From NCBI RefSeq assembly GCF_023101145.1, contig NZ_CP073714.1:2294001-2358000 (forward strand): a stretch of 64,000 bases of DNA. Direction: 5' to 3'. A program made the translations under genes and the position numbers. Shown one piece after another: positions 43,400-50,197 of this stretch; the first letter of the stretch is position 1, and every line of letters starts with the position of its first letter. The notes under the pieces were generated by a model. The model was not told where the DNA came from, searched no databases, and saw only the letters and a program-made list of their open reading frames with translations. The stretch is from Paenibacillus pabuli (GTDB lineage Bacteria > Bacillota > Bacilli > Paenibacillales > Paenibacillaceae).

Positions 43400-43954
43400 A
43401 TGCCTAGTGTCGACTTTTTCTCGTTAGGCAATTCTTCTTTGTCTGGTCCATCCAGCGGGAAATATAAAGCAGTACTACTGAATATCGGCGCTGGAAAAAC
43501 TGTGATTGTACCCGGCCAAACAACGAACATGAACGCCGAAAACCTGGTTGATTTTGAAGCTGGAACTAAATTGATATCCATTGGAATTGGCAACGTAGCC
43601 GGAGGCCCATGGCAAATGACAAGCTTCAATAGTAGCAATACTTATATGCGCTTCGCATTGTTTGATTCGGCTGGCCTACCTTGGTTCCTGCACGACATCG
43701 GGGCGTTACAATCGGCTTATAGCGTCGGGTGCATTACAATCGACTTGACAGGCGGCGTTGCAACTACAGTGCAATCTTCTGGCAGTTCAGCTTTTGATGG
43801 AGCGTCTTATACATGGAGGGGCATATTCTATAATAAACCAACAAACTTTAACGTTAACGGTCCTTTAAAACTAGGGGTTTGCGGGACGAACGTAAACCAA
43901 AATTCTGGTAATTCACAGTATACTATCATAAACATGCGTGTCGTTTCTCTTTAG
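43400..43954 (+). CDS. Putative virion surface protein
   Basis: 184 residues from ATG 43400 (CAAGGAGCTG upstream; a frame open from 43355 lacks an RBS). Beta-rich, Ser/Gly/Asn-rich, no charged clusters. Third gene of the fibre group; probably a receptor-binding or chaperone protein, but not recognised. Confidence 0.6.
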   Translation: MPSVDFFSLGNSSLSGPSSGKYKAVLLNIGAGKTVIVPGQTTNMNAENLVDFEAGTKLISIGIGNVAGGPWQMTSFNSSNTYMRFALFDSAGLPWFLHDIGALQSAYSVGCITIDLTGGVATTVQSSGSSAFDGASYTWRGIFYNKPTNFNVNGPLKLGVCGTNVNQNSGNSQYTIINMRVVSL

Positions 43955-44005
43955 GTGGCAACGTGAACATACAGAAAAATAGAGAACTGAGTCTTGGGGG
44001 AGGGG

Positions 44006-44494
44006 ATGCCAACAATTGAATATGTAGACGTAGCACGTCCGATAGCGGAACGTGTTTTTTTGTTGTGCCTGGGGTGGTCAGATTATCAAATTTTAGAGGG
44101 AGTGGGGGAGAAGACAGTGACCGAGAGGGTGAGTGAGGTGCCAGACGAAAACTCGAAATTGCTTGTAGATATTCAGATTCAACTTGCAAGAATTGAAAAG
44201 ACGTTGGAGGTTGTTCCGACACTGGCGGCTGCATTAGAAACAGTCCGTGAGATTGCCCGGAATGCAGACCAGTCGTCAAAATCCGCCCACCATCGTGTGG
44301 ATATGCTTCAATCTGCAAAGGAAATCGCTGACGATGCTCTCCGTAAAGCTGAAACAGCCTTGGCAAACCAACGTGCACAAGCTGAGGATCAGAAGTGGTT
44401 TAAACGGACTTTTTATGGTGCGGTTATTGTTGGCATTGCTGGAGGCATTGTCGCGGCGGTATGGGCTGCAATTAAGATAGGAGGTGTAGCATGA
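44006..44494 (+). CDS. XhlA/hemolysin-like lysis protein
   Basis: 162 residues from ATG 44006; a GTG at 44117 with GGGGGAGAAGAC upstream would give the standard XhlA length. Long helical/coiled-coil body (QIQLARIEKTLEVV, SAKEIADDALRKAE) ends in one membrane segment (about 140-160, GAVIVGIAGGIVAAVWAA). Family role: works with the holin in lysis. Overlaps the endolysin gene by 4 bases. Confidence 0.75.
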   Translation: MPTIEYVDVARPIAERVFLLCLGWSDYQILEGVGEKTVTERVSEVPDENSKLLVDIQIQLARIEKTLEVVPTLAAALETVREIARNADQSSKSAHHRVDMLQSAKEIADDALRKAETALANQRAQAEDQKWFKRTFYGAVIVGIAGGIVAAVWAAIKIGGVA

Positions 44495-45207
44495 ATCCAT
44501 TTGAAGACTATCGTTTGACAAGCCCATTCGGTTGGCGCATTCATCCGGTTTATAACACGAAGAAGTTTCACAAGGGTGTAGACCTTGTTGTAAGCCCATC
44601 AAATGGCCCTCTGTACGCTTTTGTAGGGGGTAAGGTGTTACACGCTAAGATGGGTGTCACAGGCTCGGGGTTTGGCAATTACGGCAATACGGTAGCTATC
44701 CGGGATGACAAGGGATATCTGCATGTGTATGCTCATATGTCGTCTGTGTCCGTATCCGTGGGGCAGCATGTGAAGCAAGGGGACAAGATCGGTAACCAAG
44801 GCAGTACCGGCATCAGTACAGGGCCGCATCTGCATTATGAGATCCGGAAGAAGACAAGTCCATCATTCGGCTTTACCGCAGATGAGTCCGGCGTAGTTGA
44901 ACCGACACAGTACCTTGTAAATTATTACGGGCAGCAGCCCACAACTGATAAGGGGGACGAGCCGATGACGGCAGAAGAAAGAAAACGGGTTGAGGATCTG
45001 GAAGCCACATCAAAGGCACAGGCGGAGTGGATCAAGGGTGAAAAGGCCAAAGCCAATATGCCATGCCCGGACTGGGCAAAAACGGCGTATGAGCACTACA
45101 AGGATTACATTGCAGACGAGACAGGCAGTTACGAGTTTTGGAGGTTACTTGTAGTTAATTACCGCAAGGAAAAAGGAATTAAAGTTACTAAGGAGGCGGG
45201 TAAGTGA
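44491..45207 (+). CDS. Endolysin, M23 metallopeptidase
   Basis: Cell-wall endopeptidase of 238 residues. M23 domain (about 1-150): TSPFGWRIHPV, zinc ligands His and Asp in FHKGVDL and the HxH in GPHLHYE, plus HVYAHMSSV. The C-terminal 80 residues, after a linker, may be a wall-binding domain. Encoded between the XhlA-like gene and the holin. Confidence 0.9.
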   Translation: MNPFEDYRLTSPFGWRIHPVYNTKKFHKGVDLVVSPSNGPLYAFVGGKVLHAKMGVTGSGFGNYGNTVAIRDDKGYLHVYAHMSSVSVSVGQHVKQGDKIGNQGSTGISTGPHLHYEIRKKTSPSFGFTADESGVVEPTQYLVNYYGQQPTTDKGDEPMTAEERKRVEDLEATSKAQAEWIKGEKAKANMPCPDWAKTAYEHYKDYIADETGSYEFWRLLVVNYRKEKGIKVTKEAGK

Positions 45208-45485
45208 TGGAAAATCAAACACTGGAAGCTGTATTGACATTTGCTTCTGTGCTGGCTGTGTTCGTTCTCGCAGCGGTGCAATTGGTTAAAAACACGGTCA
45301 AAATGCCTTCAAACATAGTACCGATTGTTGGTCTAGTACTCGGTCTGCTGATCGGTGCGGCAGCCTATCCGTTCACAACATTGGATGTAACATTGCGGCT
45401 TTGGGCTGGTGGTCTGGCTGGATTGTCGGCAACTGGATTGTTTGAACTCGCTTTTAGTAAACGTCCAGGAACAACTAAGGAGTAA
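45207..45485 (+). CDS. Holin
   Basis: 92 residues, start ATG 45207 after AAGGAGGCGGG (GTG 45204 alternative). Three hydrophobic segments: about 8-28, 38-55, and 65-80, with a charged C-terminus. Makes membrane lesions that time endolysin release. Last gene of the late operon. Confidence 0.85.
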   Translation: MENQTLEAVLTFASVLAVFVLAAVQLVKNTVKMPSNIVPIVGLVLGLLIGAAAYPFTTLDVTLRLWAGGLAGLSATGLFELAFSKRPGTTKE

Positions 45486-45492
45486 CATATAT

Positions 45493-45529
45493 AAAAACTC
45501 CATCGGCTCAAAACTGATGGAGTTTTTTT
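45493..45529 (+). terminator. Late-operon terminator
   Basis: AAAAACTCCATC pairs with GATGGAGTTTTT (45493-45504/45516-45529), then seven T. Clean Rho-independent terminator after the holin. Confidence 0.88.
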
Positions 45530-45533
45530 CTTC

Positions 45534-45563
45534 TTGAATAACGAACGATTGTTCGCATATAAT
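45534..45563 (+). promoter_or_regulatory. SOS-regulated promoter of YolD-type operon
   Basis: -35 TTGAAT (45534), 18-base spacer, -10 TATAAT (45558). The spacer contains CGAACGATTGTTCG (45542-45555), an excellent LexA/DinR box (GAAC-N4-GTTC). Repressor bound there would block polymerase, so the operon should respond to DNA damage. Confidence 0.85.
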
Positions 45564-45596
45564 ACAAACAAACGTTCTTATTTAGGAGGGGTGAAA

Positions 45597-45884
45597 TTGT
45601 TATCTGATTACGAACGAAAGGTATTACGGATCTTATACAACTACAGCAGCGGACGTCGACGTTTGCCCACTGTCCACGAATTAACGGTTAAAACAGGCAA
45701 GTATAAGGCGGACGTAATGGCTGCATTAGAGGCCCTAATAACCGCACAATACATACACTGGGAGGATAAGTCGGATACGGCTAATATCGTTATCCTAGAA
45801 GGCTGGGAACGCGAAGGTGAACGCCCTAAAGTTGATCATAGGCCACCAGCGGCTAATAACCTTAACTATTGGACTGAGTATTGA
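45597..45884 (+). CDS. Winged-helix-like protein under SOS control
   Basis: 95 residues from TTG 45597 (TTTAGGAGGGG with 7-base spacing; GTG 45591 is too close). Pattern DYERKVLRILYNYSSGRRRLPTV resembles the winged-helix start of LexA-like repressors, then TVKTGKYKADVMAALEAL. No protease or dimer domain, so it is a DNA-binding candidate only. Precedes the YolD-type gene by 14 bases. Confidence 0.7.
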   Translation: MLSDYERKVLRILYNYSSGRRRLPTVHELTVKTGKYKADVMAALEALITAQYIHWEDKSDTANIVILEGWEREGERPKVDHRPPAANNLNYWTEY

Positions 45885-45898
45885 ATGGAGGTGCTACC

Positions 45899-46231
45899 GT
45901 GCGAAGTAGACTTGAGGGAAACGGATTGTATGAAAGCTCAAGGATGATTATGCCTGAGCATAGGGAGGCATGGTTGGCGCAACAGGAAGAAATGCTGGAG
46001 AAGGAAAAGCCTATGTTAGACGAGCAGGAATTACAGCTTATTTACGGCCTGCTGAACGACTCCTTTCACCAACGCATTCGCATTCGTGTCACCGTCTTTG
46101 ATCCTATCGAGGATAAGGTGTACGAAGGGATTGTATCAGTGGTAAACACATTTCTGAAGGAAATCAAGCTTGTTTTTGAAGATGGGGATTGGAAATACAT
46201 CAAGTTGGACACCATCATTTCTGTTACATAA
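45899..46231 (+). CDS. YolD-like protein
   Basis: 110 residues from GTG 45899 (GGAGGTGCTACC upstream). Sequence MIMPEHREAW and IRVTVFDPIEDKVYEGIV, SVVNTFLKEIKLVFEDGD are YolD-family features. In Bacillus prophages YolD accompanies Y-family polymerase UvrX and is damage-inducible; here there is no polymerase partner next to it. Regulated by the SOS promoter at 45534. Confidence 0.85.
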   Translation: MRSRLEGNGLYESSRMIMPEHREAWLAQQEEMLEKEKPMLDEQELQLIYGLLNDSFHQRIRIRVTVFDPIEDKVYEGIVSVVNTFLKEIKLVFEDGDWKYIKLDTIISVT

Positions 46232-46242
46232 AAAAACAAAAA

Positions 46243-46274
46243 AAAGAGCAGTGAGGGCTTCCCTCCTGCTCTTT
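46243..46274. terminator. Bidirectional terminator
   Basis: AAAGAGCAG/CTGCTCTTT with inner GAGGG/CCCTC pairing; T-run on both sides. Near-identical to the terminator at 16012, 30 kb away. Confidence 0.85.
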
Positions 46275-46277
46275 GCT

Positions 46278-46829
46278 TTACAGTTGTATCGCTTCTTGCC
46301 CGGTGTGGACTTGGATAGCGTTATTGATATCCTGGCAGAACTTATGGACCTTTGCCATGTTGGTGTTGTTAAGGAATGTTGCTGCTGACAAATCGCCTTG
46401 AGCGTTGATGTAGTTAAGGATTATGTAAGTGTTGGCGGCTCCTTTAGATTGCTTTTTCCCAATCCCACTCATACCACCGACAATGGTACCCAGTCCTGGC
46501 ACGAGTAAAGTTCCGATCACAGCACGACCAACAACGCTTTTACTCTTTTCAATCAATTCACGTTCGGTTTTTGTAACAGCGGCGCGCATATTCTCCAGTG
46601 GAATTTGAAACTTATTTGTACCGGATTCAATGCGAATCTGGTCCTCAAACTGAATGATATCACAAGGAGCATTTGATGATACAGGCAAGCCCTCCACATG
46701 GTTTGCAGAAATAAAAGTAATTGCACCGCGTTCAGACATTTGCTCTTGTTTTTGCTTTTGGAGTTTAGATGTAAATCGGTACATAAATACACACCCGACA
46801 ATGATCACAAGTAATATCACAAAAATCAT
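46278..46829 (-). CDS. Membrane protein with glycine-rich segment, unknown
   Basis: 183 residues. N-terminal membrane anchor (about 1-18, IFVILLVIIVGCVFM), soluble domain with beta pattern (CDIIQFEDQIRIESG), then a hydrophobic glycine-zipper stretch (about 102-127, VVGRAVIGTLLVPGLGTIVGG). Not recognised. RBS GAAGGTGGT precedes ATG. Convergent with the YolD gene and divergent from the Agr-like operon; possible lysogenic cargo. Confidence 0.65.
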   Translation of the reverse strand: MIFVILLVIIVGCVFMYRFTSKLQKQKQEQMSERGAITFISANHVEGLPVSSNAPCDIIQFEDQIRIESGTNKFQIPLENMRAAVTKTERELIEKSKSVVGRAVIGTLLVPGLGTIVGGMSGIGKKQSKGAANTYIILNYINAQGDLSAATFLNNTNMAKVHKFCQDINNAIQVHTGQEAIQL

Positions 46830-46910
46830 ATCAGACCACCTTCACTTGTAAGTTTGGGTTTATTTTACTATACACAGGAAAATAGTTCTATATTTTTTCT
46901 TCTTACCCTA

Positions 46911-46939
46911 TTGTAAAACATACGGCTTTACCGTATATT
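46911..46939 (+). promoter_or_regulatory. Promoter with palindromic operator, Agr-like operon
   Basis: -35 TTGTAA (46911-46916), 17-base spacer, -10 TATATT (46934-46939). The spacer and -10 are covered by the palindrome CATACGG-CTTTA-CCGTATA (46919-46937), which a repressor could occupy. The same ATACGG-N5-CCGTAT core occurs at 50473-50489. Confidence 0.7.
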
Positions 46940-46981
46940 TAATCCAGACAGACAAATGGAAAATGTAAGGAGGAATAAGCA

Positions 46982-47296
46982 TTGGCCTTGAATCAGTACA
47001 GGGAATTAGCTGATCAGATTGGAGGAGAGGTCGGGAAACAGCTCATTGCGTTGGTTGAGGAACTAGAAGAGGCCAGGAAGATTATCCGTGGTAAGAAGTA
47101 CCCACCACTCCTGGGAAGTAAAGAGGTTGCGGAACAATTAGACGTTGACCCCAAGAATATGCATCATGTCCGCAAAACAAAACTCTTCCCTGATCCTGAC
47201 GTTATGGTTGGCACAAGACCTTTTTGGTTCAAGCCCTCTATTGATCAGTACCAAGAACAAATGGAAGAGTGGCGCAGTAAAGACAAGCCAGAATAA
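46982..47296 (+). CDS. HTH (AlpA/MerR-like) protein, first gene of Agr-like operon
   Basis: 104 residues from TTG 46982 (AAGGAGGAATAAGC upstream). The N-terminal half is a helix/coiled coil (QLIALVEELEEARKII); residues about 45-92 have a winged-HTH pattern SKEVAEQLDVDPKNMHHVRK with DPDVMVGTRPFWF, as in AlpA/excisionase-like phage regulators. It could bind the palindrome at its own promoter; inference. Operon with the next four genes. Confidence 0.7.
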   Translation: MALNQYRELADQIGGEVGKQLIALVEELEEARKIIRGKKYPPLLGSKEVAEQLDVDPKNMHHVRKTKLFPDPDVMVGTRPFWFKPSIDQYQEQMEEWRSKDKPE

Positions 47297-47310
47297 AGGG
47301 GATACGTTAG

Positions 47311-47892
47311 ATGGAACTGGTCACGTTTATGTTGTTTTCAACAATTGAGGTAATAGCGGTGTTTGTGTTCATGATGGTGCTATACAGGGAAAACCCAATG
47401 GAATACATCTGGCAGGTATTATCTGTATCTGTTCTTATGGGCATACAAAGCCACTTCTTGCGAGGTATAGATTTGGGGTATCTGGCTGTGGTTATAAATC
47501 TGATGTTCTACATTCTGATTGTCGCTACAATTGTTCGACTTCCAATCCTTTGGTCGGTAATTATATCAGGTACCGGGTTCTTCCTGTATGGGGTTGCGCA
47601 AGCATTATTGCTGGAGAAAATAGGCGGAGAATTGCTGCAACTTGTGACAAGTATTTTGTTTTTATTAATATCGTATCTCCTTTATAAATTCGGGCTTGGC
47701 ATTGAAGCCAAATATAAAATACTAAAACTACCGCATGAAAAAGCTATTGTAGTAGCTGTTATTATAATAGCTTTTGTACTTACTGCAATCACGATGTACA
47801 TCCAAGAGTCGTGGGCTAATATCTTGTTCTTCGGCGGAGCTTCAGCACTATTCTTGTATTATGCAAACAGAAAGGATCGTGAAGCACGTTGA
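47311..47892 (+). CDS. AgrC-like membrane sensor without kinase
   Basis: 193 residues with six hydrophobic segments (for example about 2-22, 58-78, 80-100, 110-130, 150-168, 172-187), the number and arrangement of the AgrC N-terminal peptide-sensor domain. It ends at the point where AgrC would enter the kinase, and no HisKA/HATPase is present. Alternative: membrane inhibitor of a LytTR regulator, as in HdrM/BrsM systems. ATG follows AAAGGGGATACG. Overlaps agrB by 4 bases. Confidence 0.65.
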   Translation: MELVTFMLFSTIEVIAVFVFMMVLYRENPMEYIWQVLSVSVLMGIQSHFLRGIDLGYLAVVINLMFYILIVATIVRLPILWSVIISGTGFFLYGVAQALLLEKIGGELLQLVTSILFLLISYLLYKFGLGIEAKYKILKLPHEKAIVVAVIIIAFVLTAITMYIQESWANILFFGGASALFLYYANRKDREAR

Positions 47893-48428
47893 TTGAGGCA
47901 GCAGCCGGACGCATTGCCCGGCATATCAAATCAGTTGTACCGAATCATCCTGTCCCAGAAGACAGCATGAGGCATTCACTGATTGCGATTATTAACTTTG
48001 CTACAGTGGTTCTTCTTACACTGATAGGAACGATGGTCACTGGGAAATTGGATCAAGCAGTAATGTTACTCAAATGTTTCGCACTTCTCAGAATGGTTTC
48101 TGGCGGACTTCATCTGGAATCAAGTATTAAATGTGCGATAGTAACTGCTGGCACAGCAACGGTGTTATCTATGATAAGTATTAATTACTCGTGGACTATT
48201 GCATTAACAGCAATCAGTATGTTTATTGTTCTCAACTATGCGCCAACCGGCATTGAAAATCAGACTCGTATTCCAGAGAGATTCTATCCTTCACTAACCG
48301 TCATATCTTTTCTCCTTGTTGCATCAAATCTATGGTTTTTATCGTCTATGGCAGCAATAGCTTTCTTTATACAGGCGCTAACTTTGGTAGCAAATGAACA
48401 CTTTACGAAAGGAGGTGAAACGACATGA
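47889..48428 (+). CDS. agrB: AgrB-like peptide-processing membrane protease
   Basis: 179 residues from TTG 47889. Catalytic His and Cys sit in LRMVSGGLHLESSIKC, seven residues apart as His77/Cys84 in Staphylococcus AgrB, with the GG-x-H motif. Four or more membrane segments follow. AgrB cuts the AgrD C-terminal tail and forms a lactone or thiolactone ring. Coupled to agrD-like by ATGA. Confidence 0.9.
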   Translation: MIEAAAGRIARHIKSVVPNHPVPEDSMRHSLIAIINFATVVLLTLIGTMVTGKLDQAVMLLKCFALLRMVSGGLHLESSIKCAIVTAGTATVLSMISINYSWTIALTAISMFIVLNYAPTGIENQTRIPERFYPSLTVISFLLVASNLWFLSSMAAIAFFIQALTLVANEHFTKGGETT

Positions 48429-48550
48429 GAGTAGTAATCTATTCCGCAATCGCATCCAGTCTTGGGGTCATCGCGGCTCTGACAGTAATGCCTGCGAGTT
48501 TGATCTTTGTTAACAATCCAAAGCCACCGAAACACCTGCTCAAAAAATAA
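48425..48550 (+). CDS. agrD: AgrD-like autoinducing-peptide precursor, Ser ring
   Basis: 41 residues: amphipathic hydrophobic leader (about 1-22), then ASLIFV followed by the acidic/Pro-type tail replaced by NNPKPPKHLLKK. Aligned to S. aureus AgrD, ring CDFIM matches SLIFV and PKEL matches PKHL. The ring residue is Ser, not Cys, so a lactone peptide (as in Enterococcus FsrD) is predicted. No other Cys exists. Strong AAAGGAGGTGAAAC precedes ATG. Confidence 0.85.
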   Translation: MRVVIYSAIASSLGVIAALTVMPASLIFVNNPKPPKHLLKK

Positions 48551-48565
48551 TGGAGGACCACATAT

Positions 48566-48961
48566 ATGGAAAAAGTAACTCTTCTTGTTGATCCGAAAGG
48601 GAAAATGGGCGTGGTGCCTGTCCTTATCACCGACATACTGTATCTGTCTTATATAAGCAAGCTAAGGAAAGTTGCATTTTATACTGCTGATGCAACATAT
48701 TACTTTATGGGCAGCAAGGAGCACTGGACTGAAGTTCTTAACAACAGCGGAGCTCGCTTTGTGGACGTTGACCGGAACAGCTCGGTCAATGTCGAAAAGG
48801 TTCGTCGCACGGAAGAAACACCTTACTATGCATACTTTGAGAAGTTCCGGAGAGTCAAAGAATTAAGGTGTTCTATGTCCGCAAGAGGATACAACGATCT
48901 ACTTCAAGAGCTCTCAACAGGTACTGAAAAACAGCATAAACTTGTTCCAATATTCCAATGA
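48566..48961 (+). CDS. Stand-alone LytTR DNA-binding protein
   Basis: 131 residues, no receiver domain. LytTR pattern: ITDILYLSY, KVAFYTADATYYF, SKEHWTEVLNNSGARFVDVDRNSSVNVEKV, the last block being the His/Arg-x-Ser-x-Val-N motif of the domain found in AgrA. Follows agrD by 15 bases (AATGGAGGACC). Without a receiver it is unlikely to be phosphorylated; control through the membrane sensor is inferred. Confidence 0.85.
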   Translation: MEKVTLLVDPKGKMGVVPVLITDILYLSYISKLRKVAFYTADATYYFMGSKEHWTEVLNNSGARFVDVDRNSSVNVEKVRRTEETPYYAYFEKFRRVKELRCSMSARGYNDLLQELSTGTEKQHKLVPIFQ

Positions 48962-48963
48962 GA

Positions 48964-49002
48964 AGAGGGGCCACCGTCATAGTGCGGTGGCCCCTCTTTT
49001 TT
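48964..49002 (+). terminator. Terminator of Agr-like operon
   Basis: AGAGGGGCCACCG pairs with CGGTGGCCCCTCT (48964-48976/48985-48997), followed by TTTTT. Very strong. Confidence 0.95.
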
Positions 49003-49153
49003 GCGTTAAACATAATAACATAGTTCTTATGTAATATGTTGTCGAATTACAGTGTCGAATGCGATAAATTCAGACGACCAATTTTAATTTACAAATCTTG
49101 TAGGATGGGGTTAAATGGGAAATAGGAACAGGATTTCCTCTTGACGAGTAATG

Positions 49154-49175
49154 AACTTTACAATGGTGTAAAGTT
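49154..49175. repeat. Perfect 9-4-9 inverted repeat in immunity region
   Basis: AACTTTACA (49154-49162), ATGG, TGTAAAGTT (49167-49175). Lies in the 210-base gene-free gap between the LytTR terminator and the HTH gene at 49217. The gap also has TTGACG at 49141 and a GGAGC/GCTCC hairpin near 49184-49202; a short RNA or operator is possible. Confidence 0.4.
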
Positions 49176-49216
49176 AAACCTCCGGGTGGAGCGGTGAAAA
49201 TGCTCCGGCCTGTGAG

Positions 49217-49444
49217 CTATCTGGGCCACTCGTAAAGGTCCGCCTCCGTACATCCCAAGATAATGCAAATGCCCCGCATATTCAGGGCAGGCATGGGACG
49301 TCTGCCGTTTTCATATAACGAAAGCAGCGTAGGAGAGACAGTCAATCCGAGTTTAGAACGTAGCCTTTCAGAAAGTTCTTCCTGAGTAAGACCAGCACGT
49401 AACCGTAGATCGCGCAACAGGCACTTCCCGAAGGTCAGTGCCAT
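49217..49444 (-). CDS. Small XRE/Cro-type HTH regulator
   Basis: 75 residues. HTH about 8-66: LRDLRLRAGLTQEELSERL, SPTLLSLYENGRR, LNMRGICIILG. RBS ATGGAGGCATAC precedes ATG. Divergent from the 40-residue SOS ORF, with an SOS box between them near the shared promoter region, so it may also respond to damage. Confidence 0.8.
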   Translation of the reverse strand: MALTFGKCLLRDLRLRAGLTQEELSERLRSKLGLTVSPTLLSLYENGRRPMPALNMRGICIILGCTEADLYEWPR

Positions 49445-49483
49445 ATGTATGCCTCCATATTCGGTTGTTTAAACTCTTTTCTA

Positions 49484-49505
49484 AGAACGTTCGTTCGTAT
49501 ATAAT
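49484..49505. promoter_or_regulatory. SOS box and promoter in divergent region
   Basis: AGAACGTTCGTTCG (49484-49497) fits GAAC-N4-GTTC and, on the minus strand, CGAACRNRYGTTYC except the last base. -10 TATAAT (49500-49505) follows on the plus strand toward the 40-residue ORF. Predicted LexA control of that ORF, perhaps also of the minus-strand HTH gene. Confidence 0.7.
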
Positions 49506-49535
49506 TACAATACTACATACCGGGGGTCTTGCCTT

Positions 49536-49658
49536 ATGAATAGCATTGATGCTGAGCATTTCCTAAAATCCATTGCCGAAGATACACCAGAAAACCAAAA
49601 GTTGATTGAAGAGTTCCTCAATTCCCTGTCTTCCGATTCAGAAACAGACGAGCCATAG
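49536..49658 (+). CDS. 40-residue acidic protein under SOS control
   Basis: ATG 49536 with GGGGGTCTTGCC upstream. Sequence begins MNSIDAEHFLKSIAEDTPEN and is net acidic (DSETDEP end), amphipathic helices, no Cys or membrane segment. It runs convergent to the repressor gene and overlaps its last 41 bases. Position and SOS box suggest a Tum-like antirepressor or induction trigger; there is no sequence match, so function is inferred. Confidence 0.55.
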   Translation: MNSIDAEHFLKSIAEDTPENQKLIEEFLNSLSSDSETDEP

Positions 49659-50007
49659 CTTGTAATTCTTTCTTTTCCTCTACGGTCAGTTCACGTCCAG
49701 CGAAATTGAAATCCCCTTTGATGAAAGAGTCGTCATCCAAATCAACCTTCTCAACCATATCCCTCTCAGCCTCGGTTAACTTGCTGTGGGGGTTGTTTGT
49801 GTGTCCTAAAACCCAGTCAGTAGTTACTCCGTAAAAATCGCAAAGCACTTTTAATGTTTCGAAATCCGGTTCACTGATGTTATTTTCATATCCGCTTAAC
49901 GTTTTATTATTGACCCCTGTATGATCCCGCACTTGAATTTGTGTATATCCTGCTGTTAAACGCGCTTCTTTGAGGCGTTCACTGAACAACTTGAGCATGA
50001 TTCTCAT
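49618..50007 (-). CDS. ImmR/CI-like phage repressor (XRE HTH)
   Basis: 129 residues. N-terminal HTH about 7-62 (LKEARLTAGYTQIQVRDHTGVNNKTLSGYENN); C-terminal short helical tail (RELTVEEKKELQAMARLFLN) like ICEBs1 ImmR and related Firmicute repressors, which lack the LexA-type self-cleaving domain. No ImmA metalloprotease is nearby. AAGGAGAGGTG precedes ATG 50007. Divergent from the Cro-like gene across an operator array. Confidence 0.85.
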   Translation of the reverse strand: MRIMLKLFSERLKEARLTAGYTQIQVRDHTGVNNKTLSGYENNISEPDFETLKVLCDFYGVTTDWVLGHTNNPHSKLTEAERDMVEKVDLDDDSFIKGDFNFAGRELTVEEKKELQAMARLFLNRKTGN

Positions 50008-50040
50008 TCACCTCTCCTTGGATATTGATATTACCATAAT

Positions 50041-50162
50041 GTCCTAGAAACATGGAAATATTCTTAGTTATTCGGATTTTAAGAAAAATAATTTTAAAAA
50101 AGGGGTTGCATTCTTAGAATCTAGGAGTTATATTTGACTCACGGATTCTTAGAAATTAGGAA
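50041..50162. promoter_or_regulatory. Repressor/Cro operator array and promoters
   Basis: Sites of form TTCYTAG-N3-CTARGAA: GTCCTAGAAACATGGAA (50041), TTCTTAGTTATTCGGAT (50061), TTCTTAGAATCTAGGAG (50111), TTCTTAGAAATTAGGAA (50146). Rightward promoter -35 TTGACT at 50134-50139 lies between operators, its -10 region overlapping the last one. Divergent repressor and cro-like genes flank it, so it is the genetic switch. Confidence 0.75.
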
Positions 50163-50197
50163 TTCGAACAGAATACCTAAGAATTGGAGGTGACCTA

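Noticed and set aside
46861..46981. LytTR-type direct repeats upstream of the Agr-like operon
   Set aside because: AATAGTTCTATA occurs once near 46881 and a similar ATAGTTCTTAT near 49020, but no paired repeat at the usual 21-22 base spacing was found.
49018..49130. Coding gene in the gap after the Agr-like terminator
   Set aside because: No start codon with an RBS and no ORF of meaningful length was seen; only inverted repeats.
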